Shown here piece by piece: positions 34,993 to 42,465 of a stretch of DNA of 64,000 nt. The stretch is from assembly GCF_001423745.1 (NCBI RefSeq), contig NZ_LMPC01000004.1:149391-213390 (forward strand). Direction: 5' to 3'. The DNA comes from Arthrobacter sp. Leaf337 (GTDB lineage: Bacteria > Actinomycetota > Actinomycetes > Actinomycetales > Micrococcaceae). How positions within the stretch are numbered: position 1 is the stretch's first letter; each line of letters begins with the position of its first letter. The translations under genes and the position numbers were made by a program. The notes below the pieces were generated by a model. It was not told where the DNA came from. It worked only from the letters and a program-made list of their open reading frames with translations, and made no database searches.

Positions 34993-35898
34993 GTGGATTT
35001 GAACCGGCTGCCGAGTCCGGATGACCTGCTGATCCTGCTGACGGTGGCCAGGCTGGGCCGGTTCAACGCCGTGGCAGAAACCCTGGGCACAACGCACACC
35101 ACCATTTCCCGCCGGATCATGGCGCTGGACAAGCAGCTCGGCGGACGGACGCTGGAGCGCAGCCCGCACGGCTGGGAACTGACCGAACTGGGCAGCCAGG
35201 CCGTTGCCGCCGCCGAGGCGATCGAGGCGACGCTCGGCTCTCTGACCGGCGCCCTCAGCAACGGCGAAGATTCGCTGTCCGGCCTGGTCCGGATCAGCAC
35301 TTCCGACGGCTTCGGTGCAGAATTCGTCGCGCCGGCGCTGGTCCGCCTGCAGCAGGACAATCCGCTGTTGAATGTGGAGATGCTCAGCGCCACCCGCAAG
35401 GTCAGCCAAAACCGTTCCGGCGTGGACCTGGAAGTGGTGGTGGGCCGGATGGAGGTCACCAACATGCAGCCTGTCTTCCTCACGAACTACTTCCTGCGGC
35501 TCTACGCGAGTCCGGGCTACGTCCGGTCCCGCGGACTGCCGGCCGCCCTGGAAGACATCAAGGAACACGGCTTCGTTTCCTACGTCGAGTCGGCGCTGCA
35601 GGTGGCGGAGCTGGGGCACCGGTCGTCCCAGCTGCCAGCCCCAAAATCCAGCTTCCAGGCCACCAGCGTCTTCGCCCAGGTGGAGGCGGTCCGCTGCGGC
35701 GCGGGCATCGGCCTGCTGCCGAACTTCATGGTCGCGGACAACCCGGACTTCGTTCCGGTGCTTCCTGAGCTGTTCCAACGGCAGCTTCCCATCTGGGCGG
35801 TGGCCCGTCCGGAGTCGCTGCGCTCCGCGTCCGTCCGGGCCGTGGTGGCAGCGCTCAAAGCGGAGGTGTCAGGCCGCCAGGACATCCTGGCAGCCTGA
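34993..35898 (+). CDS. LysR-family regulator of the mms cluster
   Basis: 301 aa with the winged helix-turn-helix at residues about 8-65 (LLILLTVARLGRFNAVAETL then GTTHTTISRRIMALDKQLG) and the effector-binding domain after residue 90. It is divergent from mmsB-mmsA and convergent with an alcohol dehydrogenase gene 7 bp downstream. The intergenic palindrome at 34926-34949, and a degenerate copy upstream of the transporter gene, are likely binding sites. The inducer is probably a branched-chain or hydroxy-acid intermediate (inference). Confidence 0.92.
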   Translation: MDLNRLPSPDDLLILLTVARLGRFNAVAETLGTTHTTISRRIMALDKQLGGRTLERSPHGWELTELGSQAVAAAEAIEATLGSLTGALSNGEDSLSGLVRISTSDGFGAEFVAPALVRLQQDNPLLNVEMLSATRKVSQNRSGVDLEVVVGRMEVTNMQPVFLTNYFLRLYASPGYVRSRGLPAALEDIKEHGFVSYVESALQVAELGHRSSQLPAPKSSFQATSVFAQVEAVRCGAGIGLLPNFMVADNPDFVPVLPELFQRQLPIWAVARPESLRSASVRAVVAALKAEVSGRQDILAA

Positions 35899-35905
35899 CA
35901 TTTAC

Positions 35906-37024
35906 CTACGCCTGGAACAGTCGGCGAACAACTGTCCCGGCCGCCAGCGCATCGAGGCCCTCGTTGATTTCCGCGAGCGGCCGCGTGTCCGTGTGCAGCA
36001 ATTCCACCGGGAGCCGCCCGGCGCGCCAGTGGTCAAGATACAGCGGAATGTCGCGCTCCGGGACCGCGTCTCCCATGTACGAACCAAGAAGCCGCTTCCC
36101 CGCACCGGCGAACTGGAGCGCTCCCACAGTCAGTTCCGCTGAGGGCTTTGGCAGCCCGACAGAAACGACGGCGCCGCCGCGGGTGACGAGGTCCAGGCAC
36201 GAGCCGATCACCCCCGCGGAGCCCACCGCTTCAACGGCGACGTCCACACCGTCGCCGGTCGCCTCAGCGACCAGGCGCGCGGCATCGGCCGGAGTTCCCA
36301 CTGCCGTCGCGCCGCAGTCTGTTGCGAGCTGATGCTTGCCCTCGTTCGGGTCGATGGCAATGACGGCGGCGGCACCGGCCAGGGACGCCGCCATCACGGC
36401 GGAAAGCCCGACGGCGCCGAGGCCGAAGACGGCCACGGACTGTCCGGCGGTGACCGCCGCGGTGTTCAACACTGCGCCCATGCCGGTGAGCACGGCGCAG
36501 CCGAACATGGCCGCGACGGTGTCCGGGACGTCGTCGCCGATCACCACGACGGATTCCCGTGCCACCACGGCGTAGTCAGCAAAAGCCGATACCCCGAGGT
36601 GGTGGTTGATCCGCTCCCCCGCCGGCGTCCGCAGCAGAGCCTCTCCGTGCAGCAGGTCTCCCGAGCCGTTGACCTCGGCGGCGCGGTGGCACAGCGCCGG
36701 GCGGCCGGAGCGGCACGCGCGGCAGTCGCCGCAACTGGGGACGAAGACGAGCACCACGTGGTCCCCCGCCGAGACGTCCTCCACTCCCTCGCCGACCGTC
36801 ACGACCCTCCCGACGGCCTCATGCCCCAGCGCCATGGGCAGCGGCCGTACCCGGGAGCCGTCCACCACCGACAGGTCCGAGTGGCACAGGCTGGAGTAGG
36901 TGATGGCCACCCCGAGTTCGCCGGCGCGGGGTTCGGGCCGCTCAAGTTCCTCCACCACAAGCGGGCGGGCTTGCGTGTAGCTGGTGCCGGCGGGGACAGC
37001 GGCGTAAAGGACTGCTGCTCGCAT
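35906..37024 (-). CDS. Zinc-dependent alcohol dehydrogenase (MDR family)
   Basis: 372 aa. Catalytic zinc ligands sit in SLCHSDLSVVDG near residue 49 and GHEAVGRV near 68; the structural zinc site is the four-Cys run CGDCRACRSGRPALC near 98-112; the NAD motif is VAVFGLGAVGLSAVMAA near 198-214. It oxidises a primary or secondary alcohol; the substrate is unknown. It starts 5 bp after the MHS transporter gene on the same strand, so uptake and oxidation of one compound is the simple reading. Confidence 0.88.
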   Translation of the reverse strand: MRAAVLYAAVPAGTSYTQARPLVVEELERPEPRAGELGVAITYSSLCHSDLSVVDGSRVRPLPMALGHEAVGRVVTVGEGVEDVSAGDHVVLVFVPSCGDCRACRSGRPALCHRAAEVNGSGDLLHGEALLRTPAGERINHHLGVSAFADYAVVARESVVVIGDDVPDTVAAMFGCAVLTGMGAVLNTAAVTAGQSVAVFGLGAVGLSAVMAASLAGAAAVIAIDPNEGKHQLATDCGATAVGTPADAARLVAEATGDGVDVAVEAVGSAGVIGSCLDLVTRGGAVVSVGLPKPSAELTVGALQFAGAGKRLLGSYMGDAVPERDIPLYLDHWRAGRLPVELLHTDTRPLAEINEGLDALAAGTVVRRLFQA

Positions 37025-37029
37025 CGAAA

Positions 37030-38424
37030 CTACTTCCTGGCGGATACTTTGGCAGCGGCCAGGAGGTCCGCCGTGCCCTGCGCGTCCGCGGCGTCAACGT
37101 CGTGCAGCGAAATCCCCCGGGTTTCCTTGAGGAAGTACACCGCCACCATCGTGACCAGGCACGCGCCCAGCAGGTAGAGCGCCACCGGGACGGAGGACTT
37201 GAAGTTGCTCAGCAGCGCCGTGGCGATGATCGGGGCCAGGGAGCCGGCAACGATCGAGGTGACCTGGTACCCGAGTGATACGCCGGAGTAGCGCATCCGG
37301 GTGGGGAACATCTCGGCCATGATCGCAGGCTGGCCGGCGTACATCAGTGCGTGGAACAGGAGGCCGATGGTGATGGCGGCGAGGATGACGAGGTCGTTCT
37401 TGGTGTCCATCATCGGGAAGGCGAAGAAGCCCCAGGTGCCGCCGAGGATGGCGCCGGCCATGTACACGGGCTTGCGGCCGAAGGCATCCGAAAGCTTGCC
37501 GACCATCGGTACGGCGCAGAAGTGGATGAAGTGCGCCACCAGCAGGAGCAGGAGGATCCTGGACGTGTCGGTCTGGACCACAACCTTCAGGTAGGTGATG
37601 GAGAACGTGACCACGAGGTAGTAAAGGATATTTTCAGCGAACCGCAGGCCCATGGCGGTGAAGACACCGCGCGGGTACCGGCGGAAGACTTCGGCCACGC
37701 CGTAGCCCTTGTTCTCAACAACAACTTCCTTGCGTGCCTCGAGGAAGATGGGGGCATCCTGGACCTTCGTCCGGATGTAGTAGCCCACGATCACGATCAC
37801 CGCGGACAGCCAGAAGGCGACGCGCCAGCCCCAGCCGAGGAAGTCGGCAGAGGACAGCGTGGAGGACAGGGTGAAGAGCACGCCGGTGGCCAGGAGGTTG
37901 CCCATGGGCACGGCAGACTGCGGCCAGCTGGACCAGAATCCGCGAGACTTGCTGGGGCTGTGCTCAGCCACGAGCAGCACGGCGCCGCCCCATTCCCCGC
38001 CGACGGCGAAGCCCTGCACGAACCGCAGGAACACCAGCAGGGCGGGTGCCCAGTAGCCGATCTGCGCGAAGGTGGGGAGGCAGCCCATCGCGAACGTGGA
38101 GACGCCCACCAGGATGATGCTCAGCTGGAGCAGCTGCTTGCGGCCGAACTTGTCACCGAAGTGGCCAAAAACGATGCCGCCGATGGGACGGGCGACGAAG
38201 CCCACCGCGTAAGTCACGAAGGCGGCAATAATCCCGTCCAGCTCCGTGCCGGAATTGGGGAAGAACATCTTGCCGAAAACCAGTGTTGCCGCCGAGGCGT
38301 AGAGGAAGAACTCGTACCACTCAACAACAGTGCCGGCCATCGAGGCCGTCACCACCTTCTTCAGGCCGGAGGCCTTGACGTCAGTCTCATCTGCGCGCCT
38401 TGCGGCGGAGTCTTGCGTGCTCAT
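37030..38424 (-). CDS. MHS-type MFS transporter
   Basis: 464 aa with 12 membrane helices. The metabolite:H+ symporter signatures are present: AGTVVEWYEFFLYASAATLVF near residue 30 (split in two helices), FGHFGDKFGRKQLLQ near 86-100 and RFVQGFAVGGEWGGAVLLV near 133-151. Members import organic acids, proline/betaine or shikimate. The ATG at 38424 follows GAAGGAG. It is coupled to the downstream alcohol dehydrogenase gene and preceded by a promoter and a half-matching copy of the LysR palindrome. Confidence 0.88.
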   Translation of the reverse strand: MSTQDSAARRADETDVKASGLKKVVTASMAGTVVEWYEFFLYASAATLVFGKMFFPNSGTELDGIIAAFVTYAVGFVARPIGGIVFGHFGDKFGRKQLLQLSIILVGVSTFAMGCLPTFAQIGYWAPALLVFLRFVQGFAVGGEWGGAVLLVAEHSPSKSRGFWSSWPQSAVPMGNLLATGVLFTLSSTLSSADFLGWGWRVAFWLSAVIVIVGYYIRTKVQDAPIFLEARKEVVVENKGYGVAEVFRRYPRGVFTAMGLRFAENILYYLVVTFSITYLKVVVQTDTSRILLLLLVAHFIHFCAVPMVGKLSDAFGRKPVYMAGAILGGTWGFFAFPMMDTKNDLVILAAITIGLLFHALMYAGQPAIMAEMFPTRMRYSGVSLGYQVTSIVAGSLAPIIATALLSNFKSSVPVALYLLGACLVTMVAVYFLKETRGISLHDVDAADAQGTADLLAAAKVSARK

Positions 38425-38516
38425 TTGTGAACTCCTTCGGCGTCTCCGTCGACGCCATGTGGACCATTCCGTAGCGGCCGCGTGTGATGTGCACCACCAA
38501 CGCGCCGGTCCCCTAG

Positions 38517-38545
38517 AGTATGGACTCACATTGCCGCAGGCTCAA
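38517..38545 (-). promoter_or_regulatory. Promoter of the transporter-alcohol dehydrogenase operon
   Basis: On the minus strand TTGAGC (38540-38545) and CATACT (38517-38522) are exactly 17 bp apart, predicting a start near 38510 and an 86-nt leader. It is the best two-box promoter in the window. Confidence 0.6.
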
Positions 38546-38555
38546 CGCCATTTTC

Positions 38556-38583
38556 TGCAGAACTGCTCTGCAAAAATGCACAT
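38556..38583. promoter_or_regulatory. Candidate LysR and second operator upstream of the transporter
   Basis: The minus strand at 38568-38583 reads ATGTGCATTTTTGCAG, a degenerate copy of the mmsB palindrome core ATGTGCATTGATGCACAT, centred about 66 bp upstream of the predicted transcription start. Overlapping it is a TGCAGA-N5-TCTGCA dyad (38556-38572), which could be the site of another factor. Confidence 0.5.
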
Positions 38584-38596
38584 TGAGCCGACGGGG

Positions 38597-39784
38597 CTAT
38601 GCGAAGAAGTTCTGCCGCAACTGCGTGCTGAGCTGGCCGATCTCGGTCAGGAAGCCGTCATGGCCGATGGGCGCTTCGATGACGTGCACTGGCACATCCC
38701 CCGGCAGCGCAGCCGCGAGTTCATAAGACTGTGCCGGAAAATACAGCCGGTCCGTATTCACGGCGGCAATTAAGAACTCGGCCGTGGCCTGGGCCAACGC
38801 GTCCTTGAGCGGACCGCGCCCGCGGCCCACGTCGTGGCTCATGAGCGCTTCGGTGATGGCGATGTAGCTGTTGGCATCGAAGCGCCGGACCAGCTTGGTG
38901 CCCTGGTGGTCGAGGTAGCTCTCCACCTGGTAGCGGCCGCGGTCCCCCAGCGACACCGCTTCGAGCGGGCTCTCGCTGCTCTGGGCGTTGCGGCCGAACC
39001 GGGTCTCCAGCTCGTACGCGGAGCGGTAGGTGATGTGTGCGATCCTGCGTGCCAGGGCCAGGCCGGCTTCCGGCTCCGGGCCGCCGTAGTAATCGCCGTC
39101 GTTGAAGTTGACGTCCTGGCGGATGGCGAGGGTCTGGGCCTGGGCAAAAGCGATCTGCTCGGCGGTGCTGCTGGCTCCAATGGATATCACGGCACAGCGC
39201 CGGACGCGGTCCGGGTAGCTCACGGCCCATTCCAGTGCCCGGGCTCCGCCAAGGGAGCCGCCCAACACCGCGTACCAGCTCTCGATCCCCAGCGCATCCG
39301 CCAGCCGGGACTCGGCCGCCGTTGTGTCCCGCAGGGTCACCAGGGGGAAGCGCGAACCCCACGGCTTACCGTCCGGGGCCGGGGTGGAAGGACCGGTGGA
39401 ACCGTAGCAGCCGCCGACGATGTTGATGGAGACCACGAAGTACTTGTCCGTATCAACGGGGGCTCCGGGTCCGGCCAGCTGTTCCCACCAGCCTTCCTCG
39501 TCGCTGGCACCCCTGGTGACGTGCGTGGTGCCGGTGAGGGCGTGCTGCACCAGCACGGCGTTGGAACGGTCCGCGTTCAGCGTGCCCCATGTTTCGTACG
39601 CAAGCGTTACGTCCGGCAGAAAGCCGCCGGCCTCCAACTCCAGCCCGCCAACGCTGAGGAACTTGACCGTACCGTCAGGGACGGCGGTGTCCACCGTGCT
39701 GGTATCCGTGTTGTTGCCTGTAGTTGCATCCACTGCGTGGGTATCTGTTTCGGGTACACCGCTGCGGGTGACGGCAATCGTCAT
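38597..39784 (-). CDS. metX: Homoserine O-acetyltransferase
   Basis: Acetylates homoserine with acetyl-CoA, the first committed step of methionine synthesis here. The 395-aa alpha/beta-hydrolase-fold enzyme has the nucleophile elbow VLGGSLGGARALEW near residues 170-183, Asp in NTDRLYFPAQ and His in PIGHDGFLTE near the C-terminus. The first 45 residues are a Thr/Ser-rich extension. The ATG at 39784 has GAGG 7 nt upstream and lies directly after a SAM-IV riboswitch. An upstream in-frame extension would read through the aptamer and is rejected. Confidence 0.94.
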   Translation of the reverse strand: MTIAVTRSGVPETDTHAVDATTGNNTDTSTVDTAVPDGTVKFLSVGGLELEAGGFLPDVTLAYETWGTLNADRSNAVLVQHALTGTTHVTRGASDEEGWWEQLAGPGAPVDTDKYFVVSINIVGGCYGSTGPSTPAPDGKPWGSRFPLVTLRDTTAAESRLADALGIESWYAVLGGSLGGARALEWAVSYPDRVRRCAVISIGASSTAEQIAFAQAQTLAIRQDVNFNDGDYYGGPEPEAGLALARRIAHITYRSAYELETRFGRNAQSSESPLEAVSLGDRGRYQVESYLDHQGTKLVRRFDANSYIAITEALMSHDVGRGRGPLKDALAQATAEFLIAAVNTDRLYFPAQSYELAAALPGDVPVHVIEAPIGHDGFLTEIGQLSTQLRQNFFA

Positions 39785-39798
39785 CTGAGGACCTCTTC

Positions 39799-39912
39799 TT
39801 CGCGCTTGCCCGCCGCCAACTGGCCGGCAGGCCAGGTCTTCACCCGGGGCACCCCGCCGCGGAAGGAGGGTTGCCGGCCAGCAAGCCGGGGCTGTCGCTG
39901 GCACTCATGACC
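39799..39912 (-). ncRNA. SAM-IV riboswitch upstream of metX
   Basis: The minus strand begins GGTCATGAGTGCCAGCG, continues through CCCCGGCTTGCTGGCCGGCA and CCCTCC, closes with GGGTGAAGACC, has a TGGCC-TGCC-GGCCA hairpin and ends GGGCAAGCGCG. This order matches the SAM-IV aptamer as I know it from actinobacteria. The ribosome site lies within about 15 nt of the aptamer end, so S-adenosylmethionine probably blocks translation initiation. A TAGACT -10 box is 7 nt upstream of the first G. Confidence 0.93.
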
Positions 39913-39919
39913 TTCAAAG

Positions 39920-39925
39920 AGTCTA
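39920..39925 (-). promoter_or_regulatory. -10 box (TAGACT) of the metX transcript
   Basis: TAGACT ends 7 nt before the aptamer's GGTCATGAG, so transcription should start almost exactly at the riboswitch 5' end. The same box at the same distance precedes the metY riboswitch. Confidence 0.65.
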
Positions 39926-39969
39926 CGAAATGCGTCGCCGCAATGGCTAAGAATGTGACATCAATATGA

Positions 39970-39994
39970 CTCCCGGCGTCGTGGACGCCGGGAG
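39970..39994 (-). terminator. Hairpin after metY
   Basis: CTCCCGGCGTC, loop GTG, GACGCCGGGAG: a perfect 11-bp stem 9 bp after the metY stop codon. On the minus strand it is followed by TCATATTGAT, not a clean U-tract. It should isolate metY from metX. Confidence 0.75.
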
Positions 39995-40003
39995 CCGTAC
40001 TGG

Positions 40004-41320
40004 TCAGTCGCCCTTGGCGGCGCGGAAACCGGCGTCGAGGTCGGCGATGATGTCGTCGATGTGCTCCAGCCCCACCGAGAGGCGGACCAGGCCGGGGGTC
40101 ACACCGGCCACGGCCTGCTGCTCTGCCGTCAACTGGCTGTGCGTGGTCGACGCCGGGTGGATGACCAGGGAGCGCACGTCACCGATGTTTGCCACGTGGG
40201 AGTGCAGCTCCAAGGCGTCCACGAACCGCTTGCCTGCCTCGGCCCCGCCGGCGATGTTGAAGGACACGATCGCGCCGGTGCCCTTGGGTCCATACTTGCG
40301 GCCGCGCTCGTACCAGGGGCTGGACGGCAGGCCCGCATAGGCGACGGATTCGACGTCGTCCCTGGACTCCAGCCACTCGGCGACGGTCACCGCGTTGGCA
40401 ACGTGCCGCTCCACACGCAGGCTCAGGGTTTCCAGCCCCTGGGCGATGAGGAAGGCGTTGAACGGGGATACCGCCGAACCGAGATCGCGCAGCAGCTGGA
40501 CGCGGGCCTTGAGGATGTAGGACAGGTTCGCCCCCAGTGCACCGTCCGCCCCGAGGTCGCGGGCGTAGACAAGGCCGTTGTAGGTGGGGTCCGGCGTATT
40601 GAAGCCCGGGAACTTCTCCGGGTCCTTTCCGAAGTCGAAGTTGCCGGAGTCCACGATCACGCCGGCGATGGCGCTGCCGTGCCCGCCGAGGTACTTCGTG
40701 GCCGAGTGCACCACAATGTCGGCACCCCATTCCAGCGGCCGGATGAGGTACGGAGTGGACAACGTGTTGTCCACGATCAGCGGGACGCCTGCCTCGTGGG
40801 CAACGCGGGACACGCCTTCGATGTCCAGGACATCCTGGCGCGGATTGGAGACCACCTCGGCGAAGAAGAGCTTGGTGTTCGGCCGGACGGCATCCTTCCA
40901 CTGCTGGAGGTTGTCCGGATCCTCGACGAACGTCACGGAGATGCCGAACTTCTTCAGGGTGTGGGCCAGGAGGTTATACGTGCCGCCGTACAGGCTGGGG
41001 CTGGCCACCACGTGGTCGCCGGCTTCGGCCACGTTGAGGATGGCGAAGGTTTCGGCAGCCTGGCCCGAGCTGAGCAGGAGCGCTGCCAGGCCACCTTCCA
41101 GGCTGGCAACGCGCTGTTCCACCGTGTCCTGGGTGGGGTTGCCGATGCGGGTGTAGATGGGCGCCAGCTCGGCCAGCGCGAAGCGGTTGGCGGCGCTTTC
41201 GGCGCTCGGGAACACGAACGACGTCGTCTGGTAGATAGGCAGTGCCCTGGCGCCGGTGGCGCTGTCCGGCTCCTGGCCGGCGTGGATCTGGCGGGTTTCG
41301 AATGACCATGCGTTGGACAT
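40004..41320 (-). CDS. metY: O-acetylhomoserine aminocarboxypropyltransferase (sulfhydrylase)
   Basis: PLP enzyme making homocysteine from O-acetylhomoserine and sulfide, acting directly after MetX. The 438-aa protein has the Cys/Met-metabolism PLP fold: YQTTSFVFPSAESAANRFAL near residues 32-51, VDNTLSTPYLIRPLEWGAD near 182-200 and the PLP Lys in VHSATKYLGGHGSAIAG near 202-218. The ATG at 41320 follows GAAGGAG, which is part of a small hairpin. It carries its own SAM-IV riboswitch and precedes metX on the same strand. Confidence 0.94.
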   Translation of the reverse strand: MSNAWSFETRQIHAGQEPDSATGARALPIYQTTSFVFPSAESAANRFALAELAPIYTRIGNPTQDTVEQRVASLEGGLAALLLSSGQAAETFAILNVAEAGDHVVASPSLYGGTYNLLAHTLKKFGISVTFVEDPDNLQQWKDAVRPNTKLFFAEVVSNPRQDVLDIEGVSRVAHEAGVPLIVDNTLSTPYLIRPLEWGADIVVHSATKYLGGHGSAIAGVIVDSGNFDFGKDPEKFPGFNTPDPTYNGLVYARDLGADGALGANLSYILKARVQLLRDLGSAVSPFNAFLIAQGLETLSLRVERHVANAVTVAEWLESRDDVESVAYAGLPSSPWYERGRKYGPKGTGAIVSFNIAGGAEAGKRFVDALELHSHVANIGDVRSLVIHPASTTHSQLTAEQQAVAGVTPGLVRLSVGLEHIDDIIADLDAGFRAAKGD

Positions 41321-41329
41321 CGGAGAGCT

Positions 41330-41343
41330 CCTTCTGAGGAAGG
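41330..41343 (-). promoter_or_regulatory. Hairpin sequestering the metY ribosome-binding site
   Basis: On the minus strand CCTTC-CTCA-GAAGG forms a 5-bp hairpin whose 3' arm is the Shine-Dalgarno sequence GAAGGAG, 7 nt before the ATG. Just upstream, AGGGCA-GAGG-TGCCCT forms another stem. These are a plausible expression platform for the riboswitch. Confidence 0.55.
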
Positions 41344-41389
41344 GCACCTCTGCCCTGCAGGACATGCTGGACATTCCCTGGCAGGACTG

Positions 41390-41505
41390 GTGCCGCGCTT
41401 GCCGCCCGGCGGTTGCCGGAGGGCCAGGTCTTCACCCGGGGCACCCCACCGCGGAACGAGGGTTGCCGGCCAGCTAGCCGGGGCTTGATGCTGGCGCTCA
41501 TGACC
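41390..41505 (-). ncRNA. SAM-IV riboswitch upstream of metY
   Basis: The minus strand reads GGTCATGAGCGCCAGC, then CCCCGGCTAGCTGGCCGGCA, CCCTCG, GGGTGAAGACC, a CCGGC-AACC-GCCGG hairpin and GGCAAGCGCGG, the same architecture as the metX aptamer with many compensatory or loop differences. A 70-nt expression platform containing a ribosome-site hairpin separates it from metY. Confidence 0.93.
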
Positions 41506-41512
41506 TGGCCCA

Positions 41513-41518
41513 AGTCTA
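41513..41518 (-). promoter_or_regulatory. -10 box (TAGACT) of the metY transcript
   Basis: TAGACT ends 7 nt before the aptamer start, identical in sequence and distance to the metX promoter. Confidence 0.65.
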
Positions 41519-41665
41519 GGAACGGCGGATTGCCTGTGAACAGCTTTGTGACGAAGGACGTCAGCGGCGTGATTTCACGGGCCTCAGGCCGGCCCGCCAT
41601 GACATCCCATCTTGGTAAGGCCACCCTTAGCTGAGAGCTCCATCACAAAGTGCCAAGATGAGGGC

Positions 41666-42304
41666 ATGCGCATGGATCACGTCTCTTACGCCTGTGAACA
41701 AGATGGCTTGGCTGCCACCACCGAACGTATTGCAACCGCCCTCGGCGTCGAAGCCGTGAAGGGCGGGGTACACCCCCGTTTTGGCACCCGCAACATGATT
41801 ATCCCGCTGGCCGGGCACAAATACCTGGAGGTTGTGGAGGTCCTGGACCACCCGGCCTCCGACAAGGCTCCGTTCGGGCAGGCTGTCCGGGCACGCTCCG
41901 CAGCCGGCGGCGGCTGGATGGGCTGGTGCGTCGAAGTGGACGACCTGGCACCGTTCGAAGAACGCCTCGGCCGATCGGCTGTCAACGGCAACCGCAAGTT
42001 CCCCGACGGCCGCGAACTCGTCTGGAAGCAGATCGGCATCCTGGGCCTCATTGCAGACCCGCAGGTTCCGTACATGCTCAAGTGGGAAGGCGACCCGGAG
42101 CTTCACCCGTCCAACGCCTACCCAAGCAACGTTAAGATGTCCAGCCTCACCATCGCGGGCTCGGCCGAACGCGTCACGGAGTGGCTCGGTCAACCGGTCG
42201 AGAAGCCTTTGGAAGATGTGGCCGTCGAATGGATCGCCCCGAAGGGAACACCGGGGATCCTCTCCGTCACCTTCGAAACCGCTTCCGGGGCAGTAACCAT
42301 CTGA
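41666..42304 (+). CDS. VOC-superfamily (glyoxalase-like) protein
   Basis: 212 aa starting MRMDHVSYACEQDGLAATTERIATALG. Tandem beta-alpha-beta-beta-beta modules typical of the VOC fold are suggested by KYLEVVEVLDHP near residues 53-64 and SSLTIAGSAERVTEWLG near the C-terminus. The family includes dioxygenases, glyoxalases and antibiotic-resistance proteins. Metal ligands could not be fixed, so the function stays open. A second ATG is 6 nt downstream. No convincing ribosome site is seen. Confidence 0.75.
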   Translation: MRMDHVSYACEQDGLAATTERIATALGVEAVKGGVHPRFGTRNMIIPLAGHKYLEVVEVLDHPASDKAPFGQAVRARSAAGGGWMGWCVEVDDLAPFEERLGRSAVNGNRKFPDGRELVWKQIGILGLIADPQVPYMLKWEGDPELHPSNAYPSNVKMSSLTIAGSAERVTEWLGQPVEKPLEDVAVEWIAPKGTPGILSVTFETASGAVTI

Positions 42305-42378
42305 CCCGGTTCCACAACGTGGCCCCGCAAGGGACCACGCGGCAGCCTGCTGCCCCTTAACGGTGCCACACCATAAAC

Positions 42379-42430
42379 TTCGGCCGCTATCAGCGGGTGC
42401 CAACGACGCCACCCACCGATAGCGGCCGAA
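42379..42430. terminator. Palindrome between convergent VOC and CPBP genes
   Basis: TTCGGCCGCTATC (42379-42391) pairs perfectly with GATAGCGGCCGAA (42418-42430); the 26-nt centre contains GGGTG/CACCC. On the plus strand TCCTTTTAAT follows. It probably terminates the VOC transcript and may act in both directions. Confidence 0.7.
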
Positions 42431-42465
42431 TCCTTTTAATCGAGCCCGAGCCAACCCAGCCCGAT

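Noticed and set aside
39785..39904. 40-residue N-terminal extension of MetX
   Set aside because: It would translate the SAM-IV riboswitch sequence; the ATG at 39784 has a ribosome site.
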